The notes beneath the pieces are model-generated. The model saw only the letters and a list, made by a program, of their open reading frames with translations. It was not told where the DNA came from and did no database searches. Position numbers and translations under genes: made by a program. DNA of 5,276 bases. Origin: DATHSY01 sp046729855 (lineage in GTDB: Bacteria; Actinomycetota; UBA4738; HRBIN12). The stretch lies in assembly GCA_046729855.1 (NCBI GenBank), contig JBKPHM010000140.1:1-5276 (forward strand). The letters are read 5' to 3'. Positions 1 through 5,276 of this stretch are shown piece by piece (position 1 is the first letter of the stretch; each line of letters starts with the position of its first letter).

Positions 1-194
1 GTGTACGCGATCAGCTCCTGGCGGGTCGGCCAGTTGACCTTCCTGAGCTCCTGGCGGACCTCCTTCAGGAACTGCCGCGGCGGGGTGCGGCCCTGACGCT
101 CCTGCGCGCCGGCGCGGCGGGCCTGGGTCGCCGCCTGGGCGCGCTCGACCGCCGAGCCCTGACGGCGCTGCATCCGCTTCATCTGTCGGTTCAT
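1..194 (-). CDS. secE: Preprotein translocase subunit SecE (N-terminal part, cut by window edge)
   Basis: SecE is the small essential membrane subunit of the SecYEG protein-export channel; it clamps SecY. The 64 visible residues begin with a basic, Arg/Gln-rich cytoplasmic extension (residues 1-38) and continue into the conserved amphipathic segment FLKEVRQELRKVNWPTRQEL (42-61), whose VNWPTRxEL core is the family signature. The transmembrane helix that should follow lies beyond position 1. The ATG at 194-192 is chosen because AAGGTGAT (208-201) sits 6 nt upstream; the neighbouring ATG at 202-200 is out of frame and stops after three codons. The gene begins 27 nt after tRNA-Trp on the same strand, so the two are probably co-transcribed. 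In most bacteria nusG would follow, outside this window. Confidence 0.95.
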   Translation of the reverse strand, partial: MNRQMKRMQRRQGSAVERAQAATQARRAGAQERQGRTPPRQFLKEVRQELRKVNWPTRQELIAY

Positions 195-221
195 CGAGCC
201 ATCACCTTGCCGAGGTCCTCG

Positions 222-295
222 CAGGGGCGGAGGGACTTGAACCCCCAACCGCCGGTTTTGGAGACCGGTGCTCTACCAAGTTGAGCTACGCCCCT
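222..295 (-). tRNA. tRNA-Trp (anticodon CCA)
   Basis: A complete cloverleaf folds by hand. The acceptor stem has seven pairs (AGGGGCG at 295-289 with CGCCCCT at 229-223). The D stem is GCTC/GAGC (286-283 with 273-270) around a loop containing GG. The anticodon stem is CCGGT/ACCGG, with loop CTCCAAA at 263-257 and anticodon CCA at 261-259. The T stem has five pairs (246-242 with 234-230, one G-U) around TTCAAGT. The discriminator is G222, as expected for bacterial tRNA-Trp. The next bases read CGA, so the 3' CCA is not encoded and must be added after transcription. Its position just before secE is a widely conserved arrangement. Confidence 0.97.
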
Positions 296-332
296 CCACC
301 ACAGGTCCGGCCGGAAGTCGGGGGACGTGTCG

Positions 333-361
333 AGTATAGGTGCCGCTCCCCGGCGCGGCAA
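333..361 (-). promoter_or_regulatory. Sigma-70-type promoter for tRNA-Trp-secE
   Basis: On the minus strand TTGCCG (361-356) and TATACT (338-333) are separated by exactly 17 nt. They match the -35 and -10 consensus in 4 of 6 and 5 of 6 positions, which stands out in such GC-rich DNA. Transcription would start near 326, about 30 nt before the mature 5' end of tRNA-Trp. The promoter overlaps the first codons of the degraded plus-strand reading frame that begins at 340. Activity is inferred from sequence only. Confidence 0.7.
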
Positions 362-1312
362 AGGTCGGGCGGCGCCTCGACGTCCAGTCGCCGCAGGTCA
401 GCGCCGATGACCCCGGCGTGGAACCTCGACGTCCGCAAGCGCTCGACGCCGGTCTCTTCGTTCTGGTGGTGGGCCTGCCGGTCGCAATCTTCCCCCTGGC
501 GCACCAGCCGTTCGGCGACTCGAAACTGGTGGTGCTTCTGCTCGGGACGCTGCTGCTGTGGCTAGCGGGCACCGGCGTGGACCGCCGGCTCGCGGTCCCA
601 GCGCCGTCTGGGCGACAGCCTGCGTGGCGGCGTCGGTGGCCGGGGTGATCCGGCCGGCAGCGTGCTCGGTCCGTGGGACTCGACCGGACTGCTGCTGCTG
701 CTGGCGTGCGCGGCGCTGCTGCTCGTCGCGTCGGCGATACCGGTGCGGGCATGGGAGCGTGCCGCGGGCGGCTCGTGCGCGGCGGTAGCAGTTGCCGCCG
801 TCGCGGTCGCGTGGCGGGTCGCACCTGATGCGGTCGACGCGGCGGTCCGCGACCTGAGCGGTGGCGACGTGCGTGTGGCCGCTGGGCGCGCCCCGGCGCC
901 GGATCGGCGCGCCGTGCTCGCCGTGGTCGCGACGATCGCGGTGTGGGCGCTGCGTCGCCGCTGTTGCCCGACGGCGGCCTCCGCGAGGCCGGCACACAGT
1001 TCACGACCCTCGCCCCCCGCCGTCGCCCTGTGTCTGACCGTCGCCCTGGCGGTGAGTGGGGTCGCGCTCGTCGCGTCCTCGTTCGAACAGTGGAGCCGGA
1101 CGCACTTCGAGCCGTCGGCGATCCGCGCGTCGGTCCGGCTCATGCCGTGGCGCCTCTCGGCCACGGAGCGCTACGCGATCGAGCTGGCGCTCGACGGTCG
1201 CGCAGGCGACGGGCGTCGACCGTGGCTCCTCGCCGAGCACCTCGCGCGGTTTCCGAACGACGATGTCGCGCCGCCCGACGATCCCGGCGTCGGACCCGTC
1301 CCGACGTCCTGA
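340..1312 (+). pseudogene. Frame-disrupted membrane-protein remnant, O-antigen-ligase-like
   Basis: No single frame covers this stretch, but hydrophobic, membrane-like segments follow one another in different plus-strand frames. Frame 1 (340 to about 600) has an N-terminal tail and two membrane segments, including FVLVVGLPVAIFPLA and LVVLLLGTLLLWLAG around a PFGDSK loop. Frame 3 (about 600-650) reads SAVWATACVAASVAGVI. Frame 2 (from about 655) reads GSVLGPWDSTGLLLLLACAA plus further membrane segments. Near 943-1005 frame 1 looks more natural again (GVGAASPLLPDGGLREAG). After a run of six C at 1013-1018, frame 2 resumes with a membrane helix and a soluble tail containing RLMPWR, ending at TGA 1310-1312. 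The order resembles the start and end of Wzy/O-antigen-ligase-like proteins, but the long middle is missing. The family call is from remembered pattern only; frameshifting sequencing errors or an unrelated small membrane protein remain possible. Confidence 0.5.
662..1312 (+). CDS. Longest intact frame of the remnant: putative membrane protein, 216 aa
   Basis: This is the only long uninterrupted frame in the remnant and could be the piece still expressed. From GTG 662 it encodes a Leu/Ala-rich membrane segment (about residues 8-27), a second hydrophobic Ala/Val stretch (about 38-52), a polar section, another helix (about 84-96), and a last helix (about 124-142). A soluble C-terminus of about 70 residues with LMPWRLSATERY follows. 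Against a genuine start there is no convincing Shine-Dalgarno sequence before 662, and the predicted protein starts abruptly in what looks like the middle of a domain. The Cys- and Ser-rich patch around 950-1010 looks like out-of-frame translation. I recognise no catalytic motif. It ends 108 nt before the coiled-coil gene on the same strand. Confidence 0.3.
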   Translation: MLGPWDSTGLLLLLACAALLLVASAIPVRAWERAAGGSCAAVAVAAVAVAWRVAPDAVDAAVRDLSGGDVRVAAGRAPAPDRRAVLAVVATIAVWALRRRCCPTAASARPAHSSRPSPPAVALCLTVALAVSGVALVASSFEQWSRTHFEPSAIRASVRLMPWRLSATERYAIELALDGRAGDGRRPWLLAEHLARFPNDDVAPPDDPGVGPVPTS

Positions 1313-1350
1313 GGGGCCGACCGGGCCTCGAAAAACGCCTGCTCCGGTGC

Positions 1351-1379
1351 GTGATGCGTGCCTGGGCGTCACCTACACT
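1351..1379 (+). promoter_or_regulatory. Possible promoter of the coiled-coil gene
   Basis: TACACT at 1374-1379 fits a -10 pattern (TAnnnT). The hexamer 17 nt upstream, GTGATG at 1351-1356, is a poor -35. A start near 1386 would give a leader of about 35 nt containing AGGA at 1405-1408, about 12 nt before ATG 1421. The 108-nt spacer 1313-1420 shows no other clear signal; an A-run near 1331-1335 lacks a strong stem beside it. This is weak evidence. Confidence 0.2.
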
Positions 1380-1420
1380 GCTTCGGACGCACCGCGCCGG
1401 CCCCAGGATGCGAGCGTCTG

Positions 1421-2992
1421 ATGGACCACCCTGACCCGTCGTCCCCGCCGAGCGGTTTCGAGCGGGCCAAGCGGCGGCTGTTCGCCCGCGGCGACCCGTC
1501 CGAGACGATCGTCGTCGGCAACGGCGACCCGGCCGACCTGACGGCCGCGGTCGAACGCGTCGTGTCCGAACGGATGCAGGACGCGGTCGGGGCGATCCAG
1601 GACACCGCCTCTTCCCTGATGCACGAGGTCGCGGCAGAGGTCTGGCGGACGGCGGCCGGCGACAAGCGCGACGTGCAGGCCAAGCTGCTCGAGGCACTCA
1701 CGCGAGACCAGGCGATCCGCAGCCTGATCGCGCACAGCGACGAGCGGTTCCAGTCCCTTACCGTGCGCACCGCGCGCGTGGAGGACACGCTCCAGCGCCT
1801 GGCCGACCACACGTACGAGGCAACGGAGTCGCTCACGCGCGGCGTGCGCGCGCTCGAGGACGCCGTGAAGCAGCCGGCCGTCATGGAGATCGGCGACCTG
1901 CGCGACCGCCTGTCGCACGTGGTCCACCAGATCTCCCGCGCACTCGAGACGATCACCGAGCGCGACCGGATCATCGTCGATGCGATCGGCGAACGCGTCC
2001 GTGAGCACGGCACGGTTCTGACACAGGAGACGACGCGGATCGCGGAGGCGATGGAGTCCTACGTCCAGCAGGGCGTGTCGGCGATCGGCCAGCTCGCCGG
2101 CCGGGTCGACGCGCAGCTCGCGGAGACCGCAGGGCGGTTCGACGCGCAGATCGGCGAGCTGACCGACCGCGCCGCCGAGGTCGTCCAGGAGCAGATCGCA
2201 CAGATGGCCGATCAGATGCCCGAGCCCCTGCAGAGGCTGGTCGCGAGCGGGATCCGCAGCGGAATGGCGGAGCTCGACCGGCACACCCAGGAGCGCGTCG
2301 TGGACATGGCGCGGCTCGTGCGCGCGGACTCCGAGCGGATCCGCGAGGAGTTGGTCCGGATGCGAGCCGAGCAAGACGAGGCCATCGCCCGGGCGCTCGA
2401 TGACAAGCTTGCGCGCATCTCGCGCGCGGTCGAAGAACGATCGGAAGCGGCCACATCCGCCATCGACCGCAACGTACTCCGCCTGTCGGACAACATCGAG
2501 TCGCAGATGGCCCGGCTGGGCGGGGTCGTCGGGCAGCAGACCGCGCAGGCGGCCGACGCCGCGATCACGGCGAAGTTCGAGGCCACCTTGGACCGGATGT
2601 ACTCGTCGGCGGCCGCGATCGAGCGGGCCGCCGCCGACGTGCAGCACGCGCAGCGACGCAGCGAGGAGGACCTGGCCAAGCTCGTCGACCACCGCGTCAC
2701 GGCGCTCGCCCGGATGCTCCGCTCGGACAACGAGACGATCGCCGAGCAGCTCCACCAGGAGCAGGACGCCGCCAAGCAGTCGATGCGGGCCGTCAAGGAG
2801 CTCCAGGCGAACCTGCCGGAGCAGGTGGCACGGATCGCGGACGCGCTCGAACGCCGGATCGACGAGATGGCGTCGAGAATCTCCCAGCGGTACGACAACG
2901 ACATCCAGGTCGTCGTCGAGCGTATGGGCGACGCGATGCACGCCCTCGGCAGCCTCGGCCGCCCCAAGTCGGATCACATCGACCTCGAGTAG
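1421..2992 (+). CDS. Large helical coiled-coil protein of unknown function, 523 aa
   Basis: I do not recognise a named family. After a short Pro/Ser-rich, basic N-terminus (residues 1-30) the chain is almost wholly charged, Ala/Glu/Arg/Gln-rich heptad-like helix from about residue 38 to 510. There are almost no helix breakers except short MEIGD and MPEPL segments, then a short tail ending HIDLE. There is no signal peptide, transmembrane segment or cysteine, and one tryptophan (W75). A tandem 11-residue repeat, GRVDAQLAETA then GRFDAQIGELT, lies at about 227-248, a periodicity seen in apolipoprotein- and LEA-like amphipathic helices. It is likely a cytoplasmic elongated oligomer or scaffold (inference). 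ATG 1421 is preferred to the in-frame GTG 1358, because the extra 21 residues are Cys/His-rich and unlike the rest. GC-rich third positions run throughout, so the gene looks real. Its stop abuts the hadB stop on the other strand. Confidence 0.85.
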   Translation: MDHPDPSSPPSGFERAKRRLFARGDPSETIVVGNGDPADLTAAVERVVSERMQDAVGAIQDTASSLMHEVAAEVWRTAAGDKRDVQAKLLEALTRDQAIRSLIAHSDERFQSLTVRTARVEDTLQRLADHTYEATESLTRGVRALEDAVKQPAVMEIGDLRDRLSHVVHQISRALETITERDRIIVDAIGERVREHGTVLTQETTRIAEAMESYVQQGVSAIGQLAGRVDAQLAETAGRFDAQIGELTDRAAEVVQEQIAQMADQMPEPLQRLVASGIRSGMAELDRHTQERVVDMARLVRADSERIREELVRMRAEQDEAIARALDDKLARISRAVEERSEAATSAIDRNVLRLSDNIESQMARLGGVVGQQTAQAADAAITAKFEATLDRMYSSAAAIERAAADVQHAQRRSEEDLAKLVDHRVTALARMLRSDNETIAEQLHQEQDAAKQSMRAVKELQANLPEQVARIADALERRIDEMASRISQRYDNDIQVVVERMGDAMHALGSLGRPKSDHIDLE

Positions 2993-3424
2993 CTATGGTC
3001 CGAGCCGGATGACGGCCTCACCGCGCCGGATCGGCTGCTCCAGGGCCCCATCGCGTTGGAGCGTGACCCACACGTCGAGCGTCGCTTCGCCCGAGGCCTC
3101 GTCGAGCGCGCGCACCCGACCACCCGCCACGATCGTCTCGCCGGGGAGGACGGGCGCGCGGAACTGCGCGGACAGTCGCGTGATGCACGCCGGGTTCCGC
3201 GCCCACCGCGCCAGGCACGTTGCGAGGTGCCCCATGGTGTACATCCCGTGCGCGATCACGCCGGGGAACCCCGCGGCGCGCGCGACGACGTCCTCCAAGT
3301 GCAGTGGATTGAGGTCGCCGGACGCCTCCGCGTACGCGGTCACGTCCTCGCGAGCGACGACCCGCGACAGGGCAGGGATCTCGTCGCCGACGGCGACGTC
3401 CGCGAGCCCGCGCGCGTCGGTCAC
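2993..3424 (-). CDS. hadB: MaoC-like (R)-specific hydratase / 3-hydroxyacyl dehydratase subunit, HadB-type
   Basis: This is a 143-residue single hot-dog-fold protein of the MaoC/(R)-hydratase family, the usual size for HadB. The hydratase-2 signature ASGDLNPLH (residues 34-42) is intact, giving the expected catalytic Asp37 and His42, followed by the conserved GFPGVIAHGMYTMG segment (52-65). Such subunits dehydrate (R)-3-hydroxyacyl thioesters to trans-2-enoyl thioesters. In mycobacteria HadB is the catalytic partner of HadA in the FAS-II cycle. The GTG start at 3424-3422 overlaps the hadA stop (GTGA), so translation is probably coupled and the two products form a heterodimer. The frame stays open further upstream, but that part is a shadow of hadA. 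The order between rpmG and tRNA-Trp matches mycobacterial hadAB; no hadC is present. The acyl substrate in this organism is unknown. Confidence 0.9.
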   Translation of the reverse strand: MTDARGLADVAVGDEIPALSRVVAREDVTAYAEASGDLNPLHLEDVVARAAGFPGVIAHGMYTMGHLATCLARWARNPACITRLSAQFRAPVLPGETIVAGGRVRALDEASGEATLDVWVTLQRDGALEQPIRRGEAVIRLGP

Positions 3425-3810
3425 GCCGGCATTCGCTCGAGCATCGTCGACGTCGCGGTCACGGCGACCTCCCCGTCGGCGCCGACGAGCTCGGTCCGGA
3501 TCACGAGGAACGCCAATGCGCCGCGTTCGCGGACGTCCGCGATCTGAGACCGGATCGTCAGCGTCTCGCCGACGACGAGGGGCCGCGCGTACTGGTACAT
3601 CTGGTCCGCGTGGACGACGTGGAGCAGATCGAGCCCGACGTCCGGGTCGCTCACGATCCGCGGGAACACCACGAACTCCGCAGCCGTGGGGAAGGTCGGA
3701 GGGATGCCGTCGGGCGGACCACCGACCGCCCGCCGGAACGCCTCGACCCGTTCGGCGTCGACGACGAACGGGATCTCGAGGTAGCGTTTGCCCGCCGCGG
3801 CGAGGTTCAC
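3421..3810 (-). CDS. hadA: MaoC-like N-terminal-domain dehydratase subunit, HadA-type
   Basis: The 129-residue product is a hot-dog-fold protein of the FAS1-like dehydratase / MaoC_dehydrat_N type. It starts NLAAAGKRY, has the conserved IPPTFPT segment (residues 36-42), and then HADQMYQYARPLVVGE (67-82), the family's H..Q..Y.RPL..G pattern. HadA subunits lack the Asp/His hydratase signature; they bind the acyl chain and stabilise the catalytic partner, here encoded by the overlapping hadB. GTG 3810-3808 is preferred because GGGGGA (3823-3818) lies 7 nt upstream and the protein then begins as homologues do. An in-frame GTG at 3825 would add five residues but has no ribosome-binding site. The gene is separated from its usual upstream neighbour rpmG by an opposing response-regulator gene, so it needs its own promoter in the 3826-3993 gap. 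Confidence 0.88.
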   Translation of the reverse strand: MNLAAAGKRYLEIPFVVDAERVEAFRRAVGGPPDGIPPTFPTAAEFVVFPRIVSDPDVGLDLLHVVHADQMYQYARPLVVGETLTIRSQIADVRERGALAFLVIRTELVGADGEVAVTATSTMLERMPA

Positions 3811-3910
3811 GCCCGTGTCCCCCACACATCGGACGGCCGTTGGACCCTCAGCATCCAGCGTATGGAGGTCTCCCGACGTCCCGATTCACGAACCCCCCGC
3901 ACGCTGCGAA

Positions 3911-3943
3911 ATTATCGGTAGACATGGTCGACGACAAGGTCAA
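3911..3943 (-). promoter_or_regulatory. Candidate hadAB promoter
   Basis: In the divergent 3826-3993 gap the minus strand carries GATAAT (3916-3911), a strong -10 match and the only AT-rich patch nearby. Possible -35 elements are TTGACC (3943-3938, spacer 21 nt, too long) or TTGTCG (3937-3932, spacer 15 nt, short), so the pairing is ambiguous. Transcription would start near 3904, leaving a leader of roughly 90 nt before hadA. No hairpin or riboswitch-like structure was recognised in that leader. Confidence 0.35.
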
Positions 3944-3956
3944 GTGACCAGCTTGC

Positions 3957-3985
3957 GTGCGTCAGGCCTCGCGGCGTCCTACGAT
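3957..3985 (+). promoter_or_regulatory. Candidate response-regulator promoter, possibly leaderless
   Basis: TACGAT (3980-3985) resembles a -10 hexamer and ends 8 nt before ATG 3994, so the transcript could begin at or next to the start codon. GTGCGT (3957-3962) lies 17 nt upstream but is a poor -35. There is no Shine-Dalgarno sequence before ATG 3994, which fits leaderless translation, common in actinobacteria. The evidence is weak. Confidence 0.25.
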
Positions 3986-3993
3986 CGAGCGAG

Positions 3994-4722
3994 ATGCTCA
4001 TGTCTGAGCGACTAACTACGATCAAGGTTCTGATCGTCGATGACCAACTGACCTTCGGCGAGGCTCTGGAGCTCGCGCTCGCGAAGGAGCAGGACATGGA
4101 GGTCGTGGACGTCGTGACCGACGGCACCGCCGCCGTCCGGGCCGTGAACGAGCACCGCCCGGACGTGGTCTTGATGGACGTGGCGATGCCCGGGATGAGC
4201 GGGATCGAGGCCACGCGCCGGATCAAGGCGGCCGACCCCGAGACGCAGGTGGTGATCCTGTCCGGGTACGAGGACGAGCTGCTGCTCGGCCGCGCGGTGC
4301 AGGCCGGCGCCCTCGGGCTCCTGCGCAAGACCGAGGCCGTCGTGGATGTGGCGAACACGGTCCGGCACGTGCACGCGGGCGAGCGGGTTCACTCCCGGAA
4401 GGAGATCGAAGGCGCGCTCCGGCGCCTCCGTCACCGACGCGAGCAAGACGCGTCGGTCGAGCAGCGGCTGGCCCGCCTCACGCCGCGCGAGCTCGACGTG
4501 CTCCAGGCGATGGCGCGCGGCCGCAAGCCGGAAGCGGTCGCCGAGGAGCTCCAGATGAGCCCGAACACGGTTCGGACCCACTTCCAGAACATCATGACGA
4601 AGCTCGGCGTCCACTCCAAGCTGGAGGCCCTAGTCCTGGCGATCCGTCACGCACGCGTCGACGCGGTGGACGTGTCGGACACCGTCGACGACGAAGACGG
4701 GGACGGCCCCAACCCGAACTGA
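3994..4722 (+). CDS. NarL/FixJ-family response regulator (REC + LuxR-type HTH), orphan
   Basis: The 242-residue protein has the standard two-domain layout. The receiver domain (about 10-125) carries the acidic pair D16-D17, phospho-acceptor D62 in LMDVAMPGMSG, S90 and K112. A linker with charged Arg-rich helix follows (135-158). The LuxR-type helix-turn-helix (about 162-220) has LTPRELDVL, then SPNTVRTHFQNIMTKLGVHS and a dimerisation helix. All residues needed for phosphorylation are intact, so a sensor kinase should exist, but none is in the window. The last 20 residues form an unusual acidic tail (DAVDVSDTVDDEDGDGPNPN). ATG 3994 and the in-frame ATG 4000 are both possible starts and neither has a clear ribosome-binding site. 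The gene diverges from hadA and converges on rpmG. Target genes are unknown; hadAB next door is only a guess. Confidence 0.93.
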   Translation: MLMSERLTTIKVLIVDDQLTFGEALELALAKEQDMEVVDVVTDGTAAVRAVNEHRPDVVLMDVAMPGMSGIEATRRIKAADPETQVVILSGYEDELLLGRAVQAGALGLLRKTEAVVDVANTVRHVHAGERVHSRKEIEGALRRLRHRREQDASVEQRLARLTPRELDVLQAMARGRKPEAVAEELQMSPNTVRTHFQNIMTKLGVHSKLEALVLAIRHARVDAVDVSDTVDDEDGDGPNPN

Positions 4723-4729
4723 CCGACCG

Positions 4730-4894
4730 CTAGCGGGTCTCGCGGTGCAGCGTGTGGCGCCGGTCCCACCGGCAGTACTTCATCAGCTCGATCCGGTCGC
4801 GGTCGTTCTGCCGGTTCTTGACCGTGGTGTAGTTCCGACGCTTGCACTCCGTGCAGGCGAGCGTGATCTTTGGGCGGTTGTCGGTCTTGGGCAT
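4730..4894 (-). CDS. rpmG: 50S ribosomal protein L33
   Basis: L33 is a small protein of the large ribosomal subunit near the E site. The 54-residue product has the family length and pattern: PKITLACTECKRRNY (8-22), the NRQNDRDRIELMKYC block, and the C-terminal HTLHRETR. It has the first zinc-type CxxC (C14, C17), but the second pair is incomplete: C41 is followed by W43-D44 where zinc-binding forms have CxxC. The ATG at 4894-4892 is preceded by AGGGGA close to the start, within the tuf-rpmG junction. It lies 7 nt after the tuf stop on the same strand, so it is very probably transcribed with tuf. Its stop is 7 nt from the stop of the convergent response-regulator gene. It was identified by direct translation. 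Confidence 0.94.
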   Translation of the reverse strand: MPKTDNRPKITLACTECKRRNYTTVKNRQNDRDRIELMKYCRWDRRHTLHRETR

Positions 4895-4901
4895 GCGTCC
4901 C

Positions 4902-5276
4902 CTACTTCACGATCTCGGTCACGCGCCCGGCGCCGACGGTCCGGCCGCCCTCACGGATCGCGAAGCGCAGGCCCTCCTCCATGGCGATCGGCGCGATCAT
5001 CTGCACGTTCATCTCGACGTTGTCGCCCGGCATGACCATCTCGGCGCCCTCCGGGAGGTTCGCCGTGCCGGTCACGTCGGTCGTGCGGAAGTAGAACTGC
5101 GGGCGGTAGCCGTTGAAGAACGGCGTGTGCCGGCCCCCCTCCTCCTTGCTGAGGACGTACACCTGGGCCTTGAAGTCGGTGTGTGGGGTGATCGTGCCGG
5201 GCTGGGCCAGGACCTGGCCGCGCTCGACCTCGTCCTTGTCGATCCCGCGGAGCAGCACGCCGACGTTGTCCCCGGC
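4902..5276 (-). CDS. tuf: Elongation factor Tu (C-terminal part, cut by window edge)
   Basis: The 124 visible residues are the end of EF-Tu, the GTPase that carries aminoacyl-tRNA to the ribosome. AGDNVGVLLRG closes domain II. ERGQVLAQPG and the whole of domain III follow, including the GGRHTPFFNGYRPQFYFRT region, PGDNVEM and the terminal GRTVGAGRVTEIVK before TAG (4904-4902). The frame is open through the right edge, so the GTPase domain and most of domain II lie outside. The sequence is highly conserved with no lesions. It is followed after 7 nt by rpmG, an arrangement seen where tuf heads the rpmG-secE-nusG neighbourhood. Confidence 0.97.
   Translation of the reverse strand, partial: AGDNVGVLLRGIDKDEVERGQVLAQPGTITPHTDFKAQVYVLSKEEGGRHTPFFNGYRPQFYFRTTDVTGTANLPEGAEMVMPGDNVEMNVQMIAPIAMEEGLRFAIREGGRTVGAGRVTEIVK

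Noticed and set aside
273..1164. Several minus-strand open frames between tRNA-Trp and the remnant, considered as a hadC candidate
   Set aside because: They are Arg/Ala/Pro-rich, carry no hot-dog-fold or hydratase motif, and one overlaps the tRNA.
1358..1420. GTG 1358 as the coiled-coil gene start (21 extra residues)
   Set aside because: The extra residues include the only cysteines and read as non-coding; a possible -10 hexamer (1374-1379) lies inside them, and ATG 1421 gives a better N-terminus.
1373..2977. 534-aa minus-strand open frame opposite the coiled-coil gene
   Set aside because: It mirrors the plus-strand codons, is rich in Arg/Leu/Asp/His, has no domain, and exists because GC-rich DNA lacks stops. 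The plus-strand protein is coherent.
3425..3829. N-terminal extension of hadB to ATG 3829
   Set aside because: The extension is an Arg-rich out-of-frame reading of hadA; the GTG overlapping the hadA stop gives the normal HadB length.
2400..3947. 515-aa plus-strand open frame rich in Ser/Arg/Pro
   Set aside because: It spans two real genes on opposite strands in the wrong frame, and its low-complexity RS/RP composition is typical of a shadow frame.
4727..4736. CCGCTAGCGG palindrome as a rho-independent terminator
   Set aside because: There is no loop of useful size and no T-run on either strand; the stem would be only about three pairs.

Overview
The base composition (very high GC by eye, with GC-rich third codon positions), the GTG starts and the gene order all point to a high-GC actinobacterium. 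Genus or class cannot be fixed from this window. It lies in the conserved translation/secretion neighbourhood tuf - rpmG - (hadA-hadB) - tRNA-Trp - secE, all on the minus strand. Mycobacteria have a comparable order: rpmG - hadA - hadB - hadC - tRNA-Trp - secE - nusG.

Layout from right to left along the minus strand: the 3' part of tuf (EF-Tu) enters at the right edge, followed after 7 nt by rpmG (ribosomal protein L33). Further left is a translationally coupled hadA-hadB-like pair of hot-dog-fold dehydratase subunits, joined by a GTGA overlap. At the left edge are a complete tRNA-Trp (anticodon CCA) and the 5' part of secE, which run from a good sigma-70-type promoter at 333-361.

Three plus-strand passengers interrupt this minus-strand series. 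A NarL/FixJ-type response regulator (3994-4722) sits between rpmG and hadA. A 523-residue, cysteine-free, almost wholly helical coiled-coil protein of unknown function (1421-2992) sits between hadB and the tRNA. Upstream of it, 340-1312 looks like a decayed membrane-protein gene resembling the ends of an O-antigen-ligase-like protein; its hydrophobic segments lie in several frames and no canonical middle can be found.

The plus and minus genes meet tail to tail with almost no spacer. The coiled-coil and hadB stop codons abut (TAG|CTA), and the response-regulator and rpmG stops are 7 nt apart, so there is no intergenic room for terminators. EF-Tu, L33, tRNA-Trp and SecE serve translation and protein export, and HadAB would act in fatty-acid-type (R)-3-hydroxyacyl dehydration. 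The coiled-coil protein and the orphan regulator have no partner visible here. I see no mobile element, CRISPR array or clear new system; the coiled-coil gene is the main unknown.
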